Shown: positions 1 to 7,479, counted from the stretch's first letter. The stretch is 10,815 nt of DNA from Spirochaetales bacterium (GCA_007123465.1 SKLB01000179.1:1-10815), one strand, 5' to 3'. The notes: generated by a model not told the origin, from the sequence alone. A program made the numbers and translations.

Positions 1-863
1 AAGACGGCAGCTGGCGCGGCGCGAGTTTCCGCGCCTACAATATCCAGGTGCCGCCCACGCGCATGGTGCCCGGCCATCGCAATCCCTACTGCGAGTATCT
101 TGACCGGGTCAAGGACAAGCTCGTCTCGCTCGGGTTCCAGGAGTTTGACGGCCCGGTCGTGGAGACCGAGTTCTGGAACTCCGATGCGCTGTTTATGCCG
201 CAGTTCCACTCGGCACGCGATATACACGATGTCTACTACGTCAAGGACCCGACACACGCAAAGGCTATTCAGGAGCCGTACCTGAGTCAGGTTGCTGCAG
301 CGCACGAGAACGGCTGGGAGACCGGCAGCGCGGGTTGGGGATATCGCTTCGATCGCGATTTCACGCGGCGCCTGATTCTGCGCAGCCAGGGAACGGTGAT
401 GTCCGCCAAAACGCTGCCGCAGGCCGCTATTCCCGGCAAGTACTTTGGCACGCTGCGCTGTTTTCGCTACGATCAGGTTGACGCTACCCATCTCTCGGAT
501 TTCTATCAGACCGAGGGAATCGTGCTCGGTGAGTCGGTCAATCTGCGGACCCTGCTGGGCTTCCTGCAGATGTTTGCCGAGGAGCTCGCCGGTGCCACCG
601 AAGTCAAATACGTACCGGGCTACTTCCCGTTCACCGAACCATCGGTAGAGGTGCACATCAAGCACCCGGTGCTCGGCTGGTTTGAACTGGGCGGCTCGGG
701 CATTTTCCGGCCGGAAGTTACCGAGCCGCTGGGCATCAAAGTTCCCGTGCTGGCGTGGGGCCTGGGAATCGACCGCATGGCTCTGATGAACCTCGGACTC
801 GACGATCTGCGCGAGCTGTTCTCAACCAATATCGAAAACGTGCGTCTGCGACGGGGGAAATAA
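1..863 (+). CDS. pheS: Phenylalanyl-tRNA synthetase alpha subunit, archaeal/eukaryotic type (3' part only)
   Basis: Catalytic subunit of the cytoplasmic alpha2beta2 enzyme that charges tRNA-Phe. The reading frame is open from base 3, so the gene starts upstream; 286 codons of the C-terminal class II catalytic domain are present. Seen in order: a motif-1 region with PGHRNPY (about 69-89), the motif-2 strand with LRSQGT (about 378-395), FYQTEG (phenylalanine pocket Gln and Glu), FPFTEPS, and motif 3 GLGIDR (759-776) preceded by Ala-Trp. The Ala matches the pocket alanine that sets Phe specificity in known PheRS. The stop is followed after 3 nt by pheT, the usual pairing. The family call is very secure. 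The archaeal/eukaryotic subtype is inferred mainly from the short partner PheT. Oddity: motif 2 reads SQGT where most PheRS alpha subunits read THT(S/T). Confidence 0.96.
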   Translation, partial: DGSWRGASFRAYNIQVPPTRMVPGHRNPYCEYLDRVKDKLVSLGFQEFDGPVVETEFWNSDALFMPQFHSARDIHDVYYVKDPTHAKAIQEPYLSQVAAAHENGWETGSAGWGYRFDRDFTRRLILRSQGTVMSAKTLPQAAIPGKYFGTLRCFRYDQVDATHLSDFYQTEGIVLGESVNLRTLLGFLQMFAEELAGATEVKYVPGYFPFTEPSVEVHIKHPVLGWFELGGSGIFRPEVTEPLGIKVPVLAWGLGIDRMALMNLGLDDLRELFSTNIENVRLRRGK

Positions 864-866
864 GCG

Positions 867-2585
867 ATGCCCAAGATAGAGCTGTCACAGGAAGCGTTCT
901 TCAAGTATCTCGGCACAACGATGCAGGACAGCGAGCTTGAACCGCTGTTGACGGTGGCAAAGGCGGAGCTCGATGAGCCCGCCAATGCCGAAGGCATCGT
1001 CAAGATTGAGCTCAACGACACCAACCGTCCCGACCTCTGGTCCACCGCAGGACTGGCGCGGCAGCTGCGCGTCCATCGCGAGGCCGCCGTTGCGTCCTAC
1101 GATTTCTTTTCGCAGCCGCAGCAAAACGCTGATACCGCGGAACGACGCGTTGTGGTTGACGCCGGGCTGGCAGATATCCGGCCGTTCATCGCAGCGTTTG
1201 CCGTTGAGGGTGCGCCGATCGACGAGCCGCTGCTGAACGACCTGATCCAGACGCAGGAGAAGCTGTGCTGGAACTACGGACGCAAACGCGCGTCAATCGC
1301 CATGGGCGTCTACCGCAGCGATCTGATAACCTACCCGGTGCGCTACCGCGCAGTCGATCCCGATGCAACCGAGTTTGTGCCGTTGGGCGCCGGCAGCAGG
1401 ATGTCGATGCGGCGCATGCTCAGCGAACACCAGAAGGGGCAGGAGTTCGGCTCTATCGTGGCACACTTTGACAGGTTTCCGCTGCTCACCGATGATAACG
1501 GCGACGTCCTGAGTTTCCCGCCAATCATCAACAGCGACCGCATCGGCGCGGTGGAAGAGGGAGACGCCAGGCTTTTTGTCGAGATGACCGGCACCGACAT
1601 GCCGTCGCTGCTGACCGCCTGCTCGATTGTTGCCTGCGATCTGGCCGATGCCGGCTATACTATTCTCCCGGTCACTATCGAGTACCCCTACGATACTCCG
1701 GTAGGGCGCGCACCCGCAACCCCGTTCTATTTCCAGCAAAGCAGCTCGACCACGGTGGATTACGTCGAGCGGCTGCTCGGCCGTTCCATCGGGGCAGAGG
1801 AGCTGATCGAAGGCTTGCGCCGGATGGGTATCAGTGCCGATCACGCCGACGGCATAGTAACGGTCAGACCACCAGCGTACCGTAATGATTTCCTGCACGC
1901 CGTTGACATCGTCGAGGACGCTATGATCGGACTGGGTATGGAGAGCTTTGAGCCGCAAGTGCCGTCGGATTTTACCGTTGGCCGGCTGCTGCCGAGCGAA
2001 TTGTACGCGCGCCGGGTCAAGAATCAGCTGGTTGGTCTGGGCTACCAGGAGATGATCTTCAACTACCTCGGGTCTCAACGCGATTTCGTTGAGCGCATGT
2101 ACCCTGAGCAGGAATGGCCGCAGGTCATTCTCGAACACGTGCAGATCGAGAACCCGATGTCGGAGAACTTCGAGTTCGTGCGGCGCTCGATCCTGCCGCA
2201 GTTGCTGACCGCCGAGAGCGTCTCGGCAAACGCGGTTTATCCGCACTACATCTACGAAGTCGGCAAGATCGTACAGCGCGATCCCGAGGACAACTACGGG
2301 TCACTGACGCGAAACGGCGTCGGCATGCTGTGCGCCGATATCGACGCCGGGTTTTCGCTGATAAGCTCGCACGTGTCGGTGCTGTTCTATTACCTGGGCA
2401 AGCAGTACACGCTGCGCGAGGTTTCCGACTCCCGCTTCATTGGCGGGCGAGTTGCCGAGATAGTGATACGCTCAACAGCGGTTGGCCGCTTCGGTGAGAT
2501 CCATCCCGAGGTGCTGGAGAAAGCCGGGATTCAAATGCCGTGCGCGGCGTGCGAGATTGATCTCGACAGCGTAATGGAGCTATAG
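867..2585 (+). CDS. pheT: Phenylalanyl-tRNA synthetase beta subunit, short archaeal/eukaryotic type
   Basis: Partner of PheS. The beta subunit carries the editing (B3/B4) region and tRNA-contacting domains. The product is 572 aa. Typical bacterial PheT is about 800 aa and ends in an anticodon-binding FDX-ACB domain. Archaeal and eukaryotic beta subunits are about 550-600 aa, so length and lack of that tail indicate the archaeal type. Visible features: an N-terminal ELNDTNRPDLWS segment near residues 50-61 (B1/core signature), a B5-type segment near residues 335-353 with PPAYRNDFLH and VDIVEDA (metal-binding acidic residues), and a C-terminal catalytic-like domain that ends in EIHPEVLEKAGI followed by an acidic tail. 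The ATG start has a GGGGGA ribosome site 8 nt upstream and sits 3 nt after the pheS stop, so the two are translationally linked. Confidence 0.96.
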   Translation: MPKIELSQEAFFKYLGTTMQDSELEPLLTVAKAELDEPANAEGIVKIELNDTNRPDLWSTAGLARQLRVHREAAVASYDFFSQPQQNADTAERRVVVDAGLADIRPFIAAFAVEGAPIDEPLLNDLIQTQEKLCWNYGRKRASIAMGVYRSDLITYPVRYRAVDPDATEFVPLGAGSRMSMRRMLSEHQKGQEFGSIVAHFDRFPLLTDDNGDVLSFPPIINSDRIGAVEEGDARLFVEMTGTDMPSLLTACSIVACDLADAGYTILPVTIEYPYDTPVGRAPATPFYFQQSSSTTVDYVERLLGRSIGAEELIEGLRRMGISADHADGIVTVRPPAYRNDFLHAVDIVEDAMIGLGMESFEPQVPSDFTVGRLLPSELYARRVKNQLVGLGYQEMIFNYLGSQRDFVERMYPEQEWPQVILEHVQIENPMSENFEFVRRSILPQLLTAESVSANAVYPHYIYEVGKIVQRDPEDNYGSLTRNGVGMLCADIDAGFSLISSHVSVLFYYLGKQYTLREVSDSRFIGGRVAEIVIRSTAVGRFGEIHPEVLEKAGIQMPCAACEIDLDSVMEL

Positions 2586-2600
2586 TGTTTCTGTGAGGCC

Positions 2601-3545
2601 ATGGGCGTAGAGCAGGAGAAGCTTCCAGCGATTCTGGTCCCGTATTGCGGGCCCGAGTCCGACCCCGAGATCGAGGACATATTTGTCTACATGCGTCCGG
2701 AGACCAATGGTGTGCTGGGCGAGAGCACAATCCTGAAGGTGGTCGAGCGCTGCCCCGAGTACCGTGTAGACATACGTCTGGTTTACCTGGCCAACATCCC
2801 CGGCGAGTTCATGTTGGCGCACCACATCATAGAACGCCACTACGCCGCCAAGCTGCACTTTGCCGTTCTGGGCAAAGCCGCCTGTACTCCGGGCATGCGC
2901 CGTGATTTCGAGGCGCAGTTCGGTGAGCGGTTTGACCAGGCTTCGATTGTAGGCTCTTTTGAAGCGCTGCGGCTGCTGCAGATCGGACCCGAAGAGCTGT
3001 TCAACACCTGGGTCGATATCAGCGACATGCTTTTCACCAGCGGGCAGACCATCAAGAAGATTCGCGGCTACTACGTGATTAACTACGATCTGCCGGCCCT
3101 GCTGCACAAGAATAATCGCGGTACCGACATTGCGGTGATGATCTTTCGCACGCGTACCGGCTACGGGCGCTTTGCCGATCTGGTGGAGCGGATGCGTCAG
3201 GGGCTGATCGCCGAGGGTTTGACGCGGCCGCACTATCATACCGGCCGCGCGTTCCACTACTCCAAGAGCCCTTTTGAGCAGATTCTCGATGGAATGGGCT
3301 ATCTCTACGCCCGTGGCGCCGCGCAGGTGCCGCTCGAACAGGTCTCGTTCTGCAGCTATCTGCTGGCCCGTGGCATTCCGATGCAGGCAATCCGGGCGGC
3401 GGTGCGCAATCCGGTAGCGCTGTTCGGTCTGGAAGACGGATCGTTGATCGAAGAGAATCTGATAAACTACACGTTCCACAACTCGTACGCGGTTGCCTGC
3501 GATAAGCTTCTGTCCATGGTTGCCCAGTACCTGACGGACCGCTGA
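2601..3545 (+). CDS. Conserved-looking protein of unknown function, in the pheST operon
   Basis: I do not recognise this 314-aa protein and assign no function. It appears soluble: no signal peptide, no clear membrane helix, mixed alpha/beta composition. Distinctive segments are LVPYCGPESDPEIEDIF (residues about 12-28), MRPETNG (about 31-37), a Cys/His-containing stretch near residues 85-100, NTWVDISDMLFTSGQ in the middle, and HYHTGRAFHYSKSPFEQ near residues 213-229. It lacks Walker, Rossmann GxGxxG or helix-turn-helix motifs that I can see. It starts 15 nt after pheT and is probably cotranscribed with it. The first in-frame start after the pheT stop is ATG 2601. A GAGG lies only 2 nt before that ATG, which is unusually tight, so translation may rely on coupling to pheT. 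Codon pattern and gene density fit a real gene. Confidence 0.85.
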   Translation: MGVEQEKLPAILVPYCGPESDPEIEDIFVYMRPETNGVLGESTILKVVERCPEYRVDIRLVYLANIPGEFMLAHHIIERHYAAKLHFAVLGKAACTPGMRRDFEAQFGERFDQASIVGSFEALRLLQIGPEELFNTWVDISDMLFTSGQTIKKIRGYYVINYDLPALLHKNNRGTDIAVMIFRTRTGYGRFADLVERMRQGLIAEGLTRPHYHTGRAFHYSKSPFEQILDGMGYLYARGAAQVPLEQVSFCSYLLARGIPMQAIRAAVRNPVALFGLEDGSLIEENLINYTFHNSYAVACDKLLSMVAQYLTDR

Positions 3546-3594
3546 GCCGGCGTCCCGGCATGCGGGCAATAGCCATCGCACCGCCGGTGGTGTT

Positions 3595-5691
3595 ATGATG
3601 CGCGCGATGAAACACAACAGCAGCAGCGGCAGCAGTGAGCCTCCCAGCCAGAATCAGCTGCTCGAGTTTCTCGAGATTGTCACTCCGTTTCGTTTTCTGC
3701 AGCAGCGCGAGAAGATCGCGCTGATTCCGGAGCTCGAACGCGTTGAATACGCGGCCGGCGACACCATCATCGAACAGGGCGATGACCGCGATCAGCGGGT
3801 TTATCTGATCTTTCAGGGGTCCGTTGAGGTTGTTGATCCGCGTCGCGGCGCTGCTGCACGGCAGCTGACCGTAGAGGCGTGTCACTACTTCGGGGAATGG
3901 GAGCCGCTGTTCGAAGAGCCGCGCGTCTTCGCGGTTCGTGCGCTGCAGGATACTGTCTGCTACGCGCTCTCCGGTCATCGGCTGTTGCGTTTGGTAGAAG
4001 TTTCGCGCGCGTTCGCACAGGCGCTCGGCAATATTCTTAGAGATCGCCAGGGTATCTTCGCAGCCTTCGATCATTTCACCGTTGAGCTGGTTCGCTCGGC
4101 AAATCGCGGCTACGTGCCGATGGTTCCCATGACACGGCTCTACCAGGCGTTGCAGCCGGCGCTGCATCCGCTGGTGTCCAGCGAGGCGATAGACTTCGCC
4201 GGGCTGGAATACGCTATCCGGCGGCTGCCCTCCAACGTCACACGGGTGTTTGCCTTTCTGCTGACCGATCAACTGCCGGCGGGCTTCGTTGCACCACACG
4301 CCTATTTCCCCTATGTGTCTACCGCCGCCAGGCGGCGTGATATCTGGGAAGTGCTCCCGGGAAAGAATGTTGTGCTGCTGCGCGACGGTATCTCGGATCT
4401 GGTCGATCTTGTCAGCTGCCTGTGCCTCTACGCGGTTGAGGCGCGCAAGATTCGCATGCGCGTTCAGCAGCCTGCCGCGGTGCACGCGCTGTTCAGTGCG
4501 GCGAATGCGGAACAGCGGGCGCGGGAGGCAGCGCGCACCGAACTCGACGCTGTCGACCCCGAGTTCCCGTTCTCTGCCGAAGAGCTCACTCGTTTCGGCA
4601 GAATCTGGCCCGAGGCCCCGTTGGCGCGCCTGTGGGATATTGTGCGCCATCGCGAGATGTTTTCCATACGGGTCAGGCGGCGCCAGAACAGCTACAACAG
4701 CCGCCGCAGCGAGCTGTGGACCGAGCAGGTGGGATCGGCAGCCAAAGAGCTGCTTGGAATTCATCCTTCCGGCCTGGCTGAAGATATTCCGGTACACATC
4801 ATCAGCAGCAACACCCACTCGGTTACCAACTGTCTCAACCCGTGGTACTCGGAAAACGGTACGGCCATTCTCCAATGGGCCGACAGCGTTGGCCATCCGG
4901 TCCTGGAGGAACAGTGGAGCAATCGCGATGACCTGACTTACGCTCTGGCTCGAGATTATTTTCTGGCGTTCCCCGATCGCGCGGCAGAAGCGCAGGAACT
5001 CGCCGCTCAGAACGGCGTTGTTCGCCTGAAAGAAACGGCATCCACCGGGATTCAGGTGCAGATTGCCGACACGGCCAGAATCAATCTCGATCGTATCGAT
5101 CGTGGCGTCGATTGCGGCAGCGCCGCATACCGGGCGGTGATCGTTAACATCGACTACACCTTTGGCGAGCAGACCCAGCATATCATCCGCAACCTGCTGA
5201 TGCTTTTCGGCACACGTGTTCGCAGTATCAGTTTTCTCGGCAAGGCCGGTTCGCTGGTCGGCAAACGCGGTGATATCCTGGTGCCGACCGCGTTTATCGC
5301 GCAGTCCGGAGATCAGTTCGAACCGCTGCCCGAGCGTGATCCGGCGGTGATAGCGCAACTGCAGTCGCGCTTGCAGGCCAACCAGGTGCACCGCGGACCA
5401 CTGCTCACGGTAAACGGCACCCTGCTGCAGAACCGCACCATGCTACACTTCTACCGGCGGATCTGGGGCTGCGTGGGACTGGAGATGGAGGGCTTCCATT
5501 TCTACCGGCAGGTTATCGAGTCGTCGCAACTGGGGGTTGTCTCGCCGCACGCGGTTATGCGCTTCTATTACTACGTCTCGGATCTGCCGTTGGACTCGGC
5601 GGCCACGCTATCGGCGCCGATGGCGTCCGCAGAGGGGGTTCCCCCGCTCTACGCGATTACGCGCCAGATTCTCTCGGAGCTGTTCAGCTGA
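3595..5691 (+). CDS. Multidomain protein: CRP-like cyclic-nucleotide-binding domain plus nucleoside-phosphorylase-like C-terminus
   Basis: A 698-aa protein, likely cytosolic. Residues about 24-150 read as a cNMP-binding beta-roll: FLEIVTPFRFL, then AGDTIIEQGD, YLIFQGSVEVV, and a phosphate-binding-cassette-like stretch with F99-G100-E101 and R110. No DNA-binding helix-turn-helix follows, so this is not an ordinary CRP regulator. Residues about 165-500 are unfamiliar (YAIRRLP, VHIISSNTHSVTNCLNPW); they may belong to the DUF6909 type, which is memory and unchecked. Residues about 512-698 match the layout of PNP/MTAN-type phosphorylases: GKAGSL at 549-554, GD at 559-560 before ILVP, LEMEGFHFY with EMEG at 630-633 (ribose-binding Met-Glu in that family), and VSD at 661-663 (equivalent of the base-binding Asp). 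An enzyme or nucleoside sensor gated by a nucleotide is the inference. Three ATGs compete (3595, 3598, 3607). GGTGG at 3586-3590 favours the first two. Confidence 0.88.
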   Translation: MMRAMKHNSSSGSSEPPSQNQLLEFLEIVTPFRFLQQREKIALIPELERVEYAAGDTIIEQGDDRDQRVYLIFQGSVEVVDPRRGAAARQLTVEACHYFGEWEPLFEEPRVFAVRALQDTVCYALSGHRLLRLVEVSRAFAQALGNILRDRQGIFAAFDHFTVELVRSANRGYVPMVPMTRLYQALQPALHPLVSSEAIDFAGLEYAIRRLPSNVTRVFAFLLTDQLPAGFVAPHAYFPYVSTAARRRDIWEVLPGKNVVLLRDGISDLVDLVSCLCLYAVEARKIRMRVQQPAAVHALFSAANAEQRAREAARTELDAVDPEFPFSAEELTRFGRIWPEAPLARLWDIVRHREMFSIRVRRRQNSYNSRRSELWTEQVGSAAKELLGIHPSGLAEDIPVHIISSNTHSVTNCLNPWYSENGTAILQWADSVGHPVLEEQWSNRDDLTYALARDYFLAFPDRAAEAQELAAQNGVVRLKETASTGIQVQIADTARINLDRIDRGVDCGSAAYRAVIVNIDYTFGEQTQHIIRNLLMLFGTRVRSISFLGKAGSLVGKRGDILVPTAFIAQSGDQFEPLPERDPAVIAQLQSRLQANQVHRGPLLTVNGTLLQNRTMLHFYRRIWGCVGLEMEGFHFYRQVIESSQLGVVSPHAVMRFYYYVSDLPLDSAATLSAPMASAEGVPPLYAITRQILSELFS

Positions 5692-5728
5692 GCCGGCGCC
5701 CGACGCAACAGAGTTCCGCGGCGCTGTT

Positions 5729-6121
5729 TCACGTCTGGTTCAGGTAGCGCTGCACCAGTTGCAGAAAGCTGTCAACCTCCAGTGGCTTGGTGAGGAAGGC
5801 GTTCATTCCGGCTTCCCCGCACGCACGCCGGTCTTCGGCCGTATCGTAGGCTGTCATGGCGATAATCGGTACGGTGTGATCGAGCACGCCGGAGTCCGGG
5901 TCTCGCACTACGCGCGTTGCCGAAATCCCGTCCATCCCGGGCATCTGGACGTCCATCAGCACCAGTGCGTAGCGGTGCCGCTTGAGTCGCTCGATGGCCT
6001 CCTGGACGTTACCGGCGCTATCGGCGCTGTAGCCGGCGCGTTGCAGTATCTGCAGCGCTACCATCTGGTTAATGCGATTGTCTTCCACCAGCAGTATCTG
6101 CGCCCGGCTGTCCTGTACCAT
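5729..6121 (-). CDS. Stand-alone response-regulator receiver domain protein (CheY-like)
   Basis: A 130-aa single-domain receiver with no output domain, so it probably acts as a phosphorylated protein-interaction switch or phosphorelay intermediate. All receiver residues are present: acidic pair E13-D14, phosphoacceptor D57 in LMDVQMPGMDG, T90 in AMTAYD, and K112 in LTKPLE. The EDNRINQ and VQMPGMDG wording resembles receivers attached to hybrid histidine kinases rather than OmpR- or NarL-type regulators. ATG 6121 has a GAGG ribosome site 6 nt upstream. The gene starts 26 nt after the thrH stop on the same strand, so the two are likely cotranscribed. No histidine kinase lies in the window, so the partner is unknown. 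It converges on the preceding plus-strand gene with a 37-nt gap and no convincing terminator. Confidence 0.95.
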   Translation of the reverse strand: MVQDSRAQILLVEDNRINQMVALQILQRAGYSADSAGNVQEAIERLKRHRYALVLMDVQMPGMDGISATRVVRDPDSGVLDHTVPIIAMTAYDTAEDRRACGEAGMNAFLTKPLEVDSFLQLVQRYLNQT

Positions 6122-6147
6122 GTGAACCTCATCGCCAGCTTGATGTG

Positions 6148-6762
6148 TCAGCTATGTTGCGACGCCAGCGGCACCAGCAGGAATCTCAGCAGATCATTGT
6201 ATTCGTGGAAGACCGGTAGATCCTGGTGCTCGTCGGTAATGCGGGCCGGCGGGCGAAACAGTGCGCCGGCGTCTGCGGTGCGAATCATCGAGAGGTCATT
6301 GTACGAATCGCCGATGGCAGTCACGCGCATGTTGAGGCTGCGAAATGCCAGCACAGCGTGCCGTTTGCCGTCGGGCTGCCGCAGCCGGTAGCCGTCGATC
6401 TGACCGTTGCCGTTGACCAGCAGCTCATTGCAGAACAGCGTCGGGCGATTCAGTTTTTCCATCAGGGGGCCGGCAAACTGGACAAAGGTGTCCGACAGGA
6501 TTACCGCCTGGGTCTCGCTGCGTAGCTCGTCGAGGAAGTCAACTGCCCCCGGCATAGGATCGATCTGCCGGATGACCTGGTGGATGTCCGAAAGGCTGAT
6601 GCGATACCGGCGCAGGATTGCCAGACGGTGCTGCATCAGCTCGTCGTAGTCAGGGATGTCTCGCGTTGTCAGACGCAGCTCAGCTATGCCGACTTTGTCG
6701 GCAAAGGTGATCCAGATTTCGGGAACCAGTACTCCCTCGAGATCCAGGCAGACCATCTCCAT
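6148..6762 (-). CDS. thrH: ThrH-type phosphoserine phosphatase / homoserine phosphotransferase (HAD superfamily)
   Basis: A HAD-superfamily enzyme of serine/threonine metabolism. Characterised ThrH dephosphorylates phosphoserine and can pass its phosphate to homoserine. Starting at ATG 6762 the product is 204 aa, the usual ThrH length, and its opening (MEMVCLDLEGVLVPEIW) closely matches what I remember of Pseudomonas ThrH. The catalytic set is complete: D7 and E9 in DLEG (ThrH has Glu where most HAD phosphatases have the second Asp), S90 in ILSDTF, K133, and D152/D156 in GDSYND. An in-frame TTG at 6780 would add six residues but is rejected. GGAG lies 8 nt upstream of ATG 6762 and family alignment fits that start. 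It lies 70 nt downstream of the MarR gene and 26 nt upstream of the receiver gene. The assignment is firm; the bifunctional activity is by homology. Confidence 0.93.
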   Translation of the reverse strand: MEMVCLDLEGVLVPEIWITFADKVGIAELRLTTRDIPDYDELMQHRLAILRRYRISLSDIHQVIRQIDPMPGAVDFLDELRSETQAVILSDTFVQFAGPLMEKLNRPTLFCNELLVNGNGQIDGYRLRQPDGKRHAVLAFRSLNMRVTAIGDSYNDLSMIRTADAGALFRPPARITDEHQDLPVFHEYNDLLRFLLVPLASQHS

Positions 6763-6832
6763 TGGTTGTACTCCATGCAACTCGTCTCGTCAGGGTCTTT
6801 GTATAGCACGGAGTGCAGTCCGGTTGCTACCG

Positions 6833-7318
6833 TCAGAGCTGCGGCTCCTGGTCACCGATGCTGTCGTCGCTACCAGAAAGTGCCGGTGCGTTCAGCATCG
6901 CAGACAGGCGCTGAATCGATGATAGTATCTGGTTCTTTTCCCAGTCGGCAAGACTCTCAAACCGGCGTACAAACTCTTCCTGGAAGAAACTCGGGTTTGC
7001 GTCGAGGATCTGGCGCCCCGGGGCTGTGACGTGCAGCGTCACGCGCCGCTTATCTTCGCGGCTGCGCAGCCGTTGCGCGAACTGCTTGCTCTCGAGCCGG
7101 TCTATGATGCTGGTCACGGTTGCCTGACTGAGGCTGACACGCCGGGCGATTTCGCCTACCGAGAGATCGGCAGTGGCGCCAATCTCGCGCAGGACCACCA
7201 GCTGAGGGCCGGTCAGCCCAACGGTCTTGGAGAGCTGTTTTGAATGAAGGTCGAGGGCGCGAATGATCTGACGCAGTGTCGCCAGAACCTCGTCGCTACG
7301 ACTTGCCTGTGTTTCCAT
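6833..7318 (-). CDS. MarR-family transcriptional regulator, EctR/CosR-like (compatible-solute control)
   Basis: A 161-aa winged-helix DNA-binding protein, probably a dimer. The helical N-terminus contains LRQIIRALDLHSKQL (residues 15-29). GLTGPQLVVL (34-43) precedes the DNA-binding domain, the recognition helix is SLSQATVTSIIDRLE (62-76), and the wing is SREDKRR (86-92). The LHSKxL, LTxPQL and LSQATVT wording resembles the EctR1/CosR group, MarR proteins that repress ectoine synthesis and betaine uptake in halophiles; this subfamily call is from memory. Divergent placement from a betaine ABC transporter supports it. ATG 7318 is chosen over an in-frame GTG at 7342. AAAGG lies 11 nt before the ATG, a long spacing, and the family N-terminus fits either start. 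The C-terminal tail is acidic and Ser-rich. Autoregulation is likely given the dyads upstream. Confidence 0.9.
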   Translation of the reverse strand: METQASRSDEVLATLRQIIRALDLHSKQLSKTVGLTGPQLVVLREIGATADLSVGEIARRVSLSQATVTSIIDRLESKQFAQRLRSREDKRRVTLHVTAPGRQILDANPSFFQEEFVRRFESLADWEKNQILSSIQRLSAMLNAPALSGSDDSIGDQEPQL

Positions 7319-7342
7319 AGTGGCTGCAACCTTTGTTGACAC

Positions 7343-7377
7343 TAGAACTGCATTCTATCCTAATATAACGTGTTCTA
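7343..7377. promoter_or_regulatory. Inverted repeats over the MarR-gene promoter, possible autoregulatory operator
   Basis: TAGAA (7343-7347) and TTCTA (7353-7357) form a 5-bp dyad with a 5-nt spacer. The same left arm, read as TAGAAC (7343-7348), also pairs with GTTCTA (7372-7377). Minus-strand -10-like hexamers TAGAAT and TATATT fall inside this span, 34-49 bp upstream of ATG 7318. A repressor bound here would block the regulator's own promoter. The symmetry is seen directly; operator function is inferred. Confidence 0.35.
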
Positions 7378-7479
7378 TTGAATAATGGAAGCGATATGTG
7401 CATATTGATGGCGACAGGGCGTTGAACAGTACCGATAATCGGTGGCTGAACGGGCAGCTTGCACACGTAAGTGTCGCTT

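Noticed and set aside
1293..2246. Minus-strand open frame inside pheT (317 codons)
   Set aside because: It is a shadow of pheT, whose own frame is conserved; no ribosome site or family features.
3571..3599. TATGAT as a -10 box before the multidomain gene
   Set aside because: It contains the start codon itself, and the -35 position (AGCCAT) does not resemble the consensus; cotranscription from upstream is simpler.
3079..5391. Long open frame on the minus strand opposite the unknown gene and the multidomain gene (770 codons)
   Set aside because: It lies antisense to two genes with better support. Its translation is of low-complexity, shadow-like composition with no family motif, and long antisense frames are common in GC-rich DNA.
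5692..5728. Bidirectional terminator between the convergent genes
   Set aside because: GCGCC (5696-5700) and GGCGC (5720-5724) can pair, but the loop is 19 nt and there is only a TTT run, so the support is too weak.
5537..6391. Plus-strand open frame spanning the end of the 698-aa gene, the receiver gene and part of thrH
   Set aside because: It crosses three well-supported genes in other frames, and its translation is arginine-rich and featureless.
6763..6780. TTG start adding six residues to ThrH
   Set aside because: ATG 6762 has GGAG at 8-nt spacing and gives the family's usual N-terminus and length.
7319..7342. GTG start adding eight residues to the MarR-type regulator
   Set aside because: No ribosome site precedes it, and the segment overlaps a candidate operator. 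ATG 7318 is favoured, though its ribosome site is also weak, so some doubt remains.
7336..7366. Second plus-strand promoter starting from TTGACA at 7336-7341
   Set aside because: The -35 is perfect, but at 16-18 bp spacing there is no good -10. TAATAT needs 19 bp. The site overlaps the MarR gene's own start region.
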